Notes under the pieces: generated by a model
What the model was told of the DNA's origin: nothing
The model's input: the letters and a program-made list of their open reading frames with translations, nothing else
Databases searched by the model: none
Part shown: in pieces, positions 61,379 through 64,000 of the stretch
Numbering within the stretch: the stretch's first letter is position 1
How the letters are laid out: every line of letters begins with the position of its first letter
NCBI RefSeq assembly: GCF_002250505.1
Contig: NZ_NJGY01000002.1
Span: forward strand, 302,839 to 366,838
Origin: Janthinobacterium sp. PC23-8
Lineage (GTDB): Bacteria; Pseudomonadota; Gammaproteobacteria; Burkholderiales; Burkholderiaceae_D
DNA length: 64,000 nt
Reading direction: 5' to 3'
Position numbers and translations under genes: made by a program

Positions 61379-62422
61379 ATGACTTTATTGCTGAAAGTAT
61401 CCGCGAGTTTATTGGTCCTTTGCATGTTCATAACAGCGCAGGCGCAGACGGATGACTATTCCGGCAGGATCGACGACTTGATAAAGACAACGAGCCCAAG
61501 AAGTTTCAATGGCGTCATTCTCATCACGCAAAACGGCAAAACAAAGTATTCAAGAGCGTACGGCTATGCTGATTTCGAGAAAAGAACAGCATTGAAGCCG
61601 GATGACAATTTCCGGATTATGTCGAACAGCAAGCAAATCACGGCGGTGTTGATCCTCAGAGAAGTGGAAAAAGGCAGAATCGACTTGCAAAGTCCCGTCA
61701 GACGATATTTGCCGTACCTGCCGCAGGCGTGGGCAGACACGGTGACGGTGCATCAATTGCTCAATTTTTCGGCAGGCATCACTGATATCGATCAGCCTTT
61801 GAGCTTTCCGCCTGGCACGGATTTTTTATATGGCGTGACAACGTACAGCATGCTGGGTGCCATCGTTGAGAAAGTGAGCGGGCAGAAATATATACAGGCG
61901 GCAAATGAACTGTTCCACGAACTGGGGATGCACAACAGTTTTTGCTATGAGGAGGATAAACACAATGATGTCATCAGGGGCTATGTCAATTCCAGCAATG
62001 GCTACACATTGAAAGAGCATCCGGTCCAGGGATCAGGCTGGATAGACTTCATCCCTGCTGGCGGCATCGTATCGAATGCAAAAGACTTGAATCTATGGGA
62101 CGAAAAACTTCACAAGGGAAAAATCCTGACGCCAGCATCCTACCAGTTGATGACAAGTTACAACATCTCGAGCCGGCATGTGGCGTTTGGTGATGAAAAA
62201 ATTGGTTACGGCTACGGCGTGTATGTGAACGACAAAATCCCGGCCAGCTATATCGGCCACTCCGGGAAAGGCTTGGGTTTTGCCTCCATCAAAGTCTATT
62301 TTCCTGAAAAAGATGTCGACATGATCGTGCTGGAAAATCAGTTCAGCGAAGACAGCGCCCTTCATTACCACTTCGAAATAAAAATAAGAGAAATAGTGAT
62401 GAACAGCAGTCTTTTAAGGTAA
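61379..62422 (+). CDS. exported serine hydrolase (class C beta-lactamase-like)
   Basis: About 347 residues: signal peptide (MTLLLKVSASLLVLCMFITAQAQ) and a beta-lactamase/DD-peptidase fold with nucleophile SNSK (S-x-x-K), a Tyr in the TTYSMLG segment, and the HSGKG third box in place of KTG. Codons are visibly richer in A/T than in the neighbouring genes, and its Lys/Asn/Ile-rich style is closer to Bacteroidetes proteins. A start at 61352 is also open. Probably an acquired peptidase or esterase; lactam hydrolysis is not implied. Confidence 0.78.
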   Translation: MTLLLKVSASLLVLCMFITAQAQTDDYSGRIDDLIKTTSPRSFNGVILITQNGKTKYSRAYGYADFEKRTALKPDDNFRIMSNSKQITAVLILREVEKGRIDLQSPVRRYLPYLPQAWADTVTVHQLLNFSAGITDIDQPLSFPPGTDFLYGVTTYSMLGAIVEKVSGQKYIQAANELFHELGMHNSFCYEEDKHNDVIRGYVNSSNGYTLKEHPVQGSGWIDFIPAGGIVSNAKDLNLWDEKLHKGKILTPASYQLMTSYNISSRHVAFGDEKIGYGYGVYVNDKIPASYIGHSGKGLGFASIKVYFPEKDVDMIVLENQFSEDSALHYHFEIKIREIVMNSSLLR

Positions 62423-62728
62423 GCAAGACCAGATCACCGGCACGGCGGCCACGGCGCTTGCACGCTGACACCCAGGCTGCGGCAAGTGGCGCCAAAACTG
62501 CCTCAGATCAAGATTTTCGCGCTGTCCACGCCCCCATTTTCGTGCTTTCGCAGCCGGATCTTGTCATCGGCACTATAATGTCGGCACCGCGTGCAGCGAC
62601 ATTGGTGGCGATAGACGGTAACAATTTCGCGTGCGGGCCAGTACAATAGCGGCTCGGCCAACACGGGGTAACACTCTAGCCAGCAGTTGCCAGCACCTAA
62701 CCATTTTTTTGACCAGCAAACCAATACT
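62423..62728. other. intergenic region before the ferredoxin-NADP reductase gene
   Basis: About 306 bases with no supported gene. A TATAAT (62573-62578) and a TACAAT (62640-62645) are candidate -10 boxes for the reductase; neither has a good -35 at 16-18 bp. No terminator for the preceding hydrolase stands out. Confidence 0.4.
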
Positions 62729-63502
62729 ATGAGTTCGATGAATGAAGAGCGCGTCTTAAGCGTGCACCACTGGACGGATACCCTGTTCTCCTTTACCACC
62801 ACGCGCGATCCTTCGTTGCGTTTCTCGAATGGTCATTTCACGATGATCGGCCTGCGCGTGGACGGCAAGCCGCTGCTGCGCGCCTACAGCATCGCCAGCG
62901 CCAATTACGAGGAACACCTGGAGTTTTTCAGCATCAAGGTGCCGGGCGGCCCGCTGACCTCGCGCCTGCAGCACCTGCAAGTGGGCGACACCGTGATCGT
63001 CGGCCGCAAGCCGACCGGTACGCTGGTCTCCGACTACCTGCTGCCAGGCAAGCGCCTGTACATGCTGTCGACCGGCACCGGCCTGGCGCCGTTCCTGTCC
63101 ATCGTGCGCGATCCGGACATCTACGAGCGCTTCGACCAGTTGATCCTCGTGCACGGCGTGCGCCACGTCGATGAACTGGCCTACCACGACCTGCTGGTCG
63201 AGCACCTGCCGAAGGACGAGTTCCTGGGCGAGATGGTGACCGACAAGCTGCGCTACTACCCGACCGTCACCCGCGAAGAATACCGCAACATGGGCCGCAT
63301 CACGTCCCTGATCGAAAGCGGCAAGCTGTTCGAAGACCTGGGCGTGCCCGCGCTGGACCCGGCCGTCGACCGCGTAATGATCTGCGGCAGCTCCGAGATG
63401 CTGCGCGACCTGAAGGACATGCTGGAAGAGCGCGGCTTCAAGGAAGGCAATACCTCCACGCCGGGCGACTTTGTTGTCGAGCGCGCGTTCGCCGAGAAGT
63501 AA
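62729..63502 (+). CDS. fpr: ferredoxin-NADP(+) reductase
   Basis: 257 residues: FAD domain with LRAYSIASANY (R-x-Y-S) and PGGPLTSRLQHL, NADP domain with MLSTGTGLAPFLSIVRD and ICGSSEMLRDLKDML, and a C-terminal VVERAFAEK. The Fpr subfamily typically ends in Glu-Lys, as here. It recycles flavodoxin/ferredoxin with NADPH, often in oxidative-stress responses. A GC-rich hairpin follows its stop. Confidence 0.88.
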   Translation: MSSMNEERVLSVHHWTDTLFSFTTTRDPSLRFSNGHFTMIGLRVDGKPLLRAYSIASANYEEHLEFFSIKVPGGPLTSRLQHLQVGDTVIVGRKPTGTLVSDYLLPGKRLYMLSTGTGLAPFLSIVRDPDIYERFDQLILVHGVRHVDELAYHDLLVEHLPKDEFLGEMVTDKLRYYPTVTREEYRNMGRITSLIESGKLFEDLGVPALDPAVDRVMICGSSEMLRDLKDMLEERGFKEGNTSTPGDFVVERAFAEK

Positions 63503-63514
63503 TCTTTCTCACGC

Positions 63515-63558
63515 TACCAGGGGCCTGGCCTTGCCGCATGCGGTGACGCCGGGCCTCT
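63515..63558 (+). terminator. hairpin terminator after fpr
   Basis: CCAGGGGCCTGGC (63515-63527) pairs with GCCGGGCCTCTGG (63546-63558) at 11 of 13 positions, followed by CGTTTATGG. The stem is strong but the T-tract is short. Confidence 0.6.
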
Positions 63559-63631
63559 GGCGTTTATGGCACTGTATCCAGGCGTGCGCGCCCAGGGCAA
63601 GATTGGTTCTTTGGGAGATCGTTGTTCGGAT

Positions 63632-64000
63632 GTAAGCGCTCCATAAACCACAGCCTTGTGACGTGATCCCGATTTGCGCATGCTTGCCGTTTCAATTTGA
63701 ACGGGAGCAAGTATGGAAGGCGACACCGAATTCTGGACCTCACATATCGAGGCCTGCCGCCGTGAAGGCATGGCGGCGAGCGTATATGCACGGCAGCATG
63801 GCCTGACGCTGGCGTCGCTGTACTACTGGCGGCGCAAGTTGACGCGGGTCGCAGCAATCGGCGCCGATGGCGCGGCGAACCAATTTGTCGCCCTGCGCGT
63901 GGTTGATACGGCAGTTGGCGCCGCAACCGGCACGTGCACCCTGGTGCTGCGTTCCGGTCTGCGCCTGGAGCTGGCCGCGCTGCCGTCGCCAGCCTGGCTG
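63632..64000 (+). mobile_element. IS66-family element, left end (continues past the window)
   Basis: The sequence GTAAGCGCTCC at 63632 resembles the GTAAGCG start of IS66-family inverted repeats, and the first IS66 gene begins 81 bp later. The other genes (TnpB, the IS66 transposase TnpC) and the right end lie outside. The 8 bases before 63632 would be the target duplication. Confidence 0.68.
63713..64000 (+). CDS. IS66-family accessory protein TnpA (partial)
   Basis: 96 residues up to the window edge. The start (GDTEFWTSHIEACRREGMAA) and the HTH SVYARQHGLTLASLYYWRRKL are typical for IS66 TnpA, a small DNA-binding helper of unknown mechanism. GGGAG lies 6 bases before the ATG. Incomplete only because of the window end. 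Confidence 0.82.
   Translation, partial: MEGDTEFWTSHIEACRREGMAASVYARQHGLTLASLYYWRRKLTRVAAIGADGAANQFVALRVVDTAVGAATGTCTLVLRSGLRLELAALPSPAWL

Noticed and set aside
62573-62578. TATAAT as the fpr promoter
   Set aside because: No acceptable -35 at normal spacing, and it is about 150 bp from the start; kept only as a candidate in the intergenic entry.
1-64000. CRISPR arrays, tRNA or rRNA genes, prophage structural genes
   Set aside because: I saw no regularly spaced direct repeats, no tRNA-like cloverleaf or rRNA sequence, and no capsid, tail or terminase genes.

Overview
The window is high-GC DNA with dense, mostly short-spaced genes. The predicted proteins (LysR/MarR regulators, DUF2946, DUF2061, PepSY-TonB iron loci, FecIR, a KaiC-like ATPase with histidine kinase, dCache chemoreceptor) suggest a soil or water betaproteobacterium, most likely Oxalobacteraceae (Janthinobacterium/Duganella/Massilia type). 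That assignment is inference from protein character; no rRNA or tRNA gene was found.

Layout. 0-2.7 kb: end of an unknown gene, a KfrA-type coiled-coil DNA-binding protein divergent from a tyrosine recombinase, and an acyltransferase relic. 2.7-5.2 kb: MarR-thioesterase operon and an XRE/AbiEii-type toxin-antitoxin pair whose toxin has an in-frame TGA. 5.3-7.3 kb: DUF2946 and PepSY membrane protein. 7.7-12.1 kb: DHA2-type efflux pump and a CadR/Zn-Cd ATPase pair with a textbook MerR promoter. 12.1-17.3 kb: DUF4142, LysR/amidase, DUF2061 and an SMP-30 hydrolase. 17.3-20.1 kb: a decayed accessory patch with an MFS gene split by a 156-bp MITE-like element, an IS3 remnant, a 28-bp dif-like site, and an arsD-arsA deletion relic. 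20.3-24.4 kb: a complete predicted extracytoplasmic flavin electron-transfer operon (PepSY protein, DUF2271 protein carrying a flavinylation motif, PepSY-flavodoxin-FNR reductase, ApbE). 24.4-30.2 kb: a P-type ATPase, an IS5/CDF chimera, and remnants of a biosynthetic cluster (acyl-CoA ligase tail, LuxR lacking its HTH, nonsense-mutated acyltransferase). 30.4-34.6 kb: ABC transporter/LolA-like/outer-membrane protein operon. 35.2-43.5 kb: signalling genes (diguanylate cyclase, chemoreceptor, KaiC-like ATPase, histidine kinase) and a hydrolase. 43.5-47.8 kb: fused remnants of a hydrolase and a photolyase-related gene, GNAT, AI-2E exporter, gamma-glutamyltransferase. 47.9-56.7 kb: an iron-uptake locus read leftward (FecI, FecR, STN-type TonB receptor, PepSY, DUF2946, second TonB receptor, broken PepSY gene). 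56.8-61.3 kb: LysR divergent from an SDR/aldo-keto reductase/Gfo-Idh group plus a DJ-1/PfpI protein. 61.4-64 kb: a foreign-looking serine hydrolase, ferredoxin-NADP reductase, and the left end of an IS66 element.

Two themes stand out. One is iron and redox at the cell envelope: two DUF2946 genes, several PepSY proteins, two TonB receptors, Fur-like boxes, and the ApbE-dependent operon. The other is genome decay: at least ten gene relics, several joined by clean deletion scars, cluster around a dif-like site, which would fit a replication-terminus region or a Xer-targeted accessory region.
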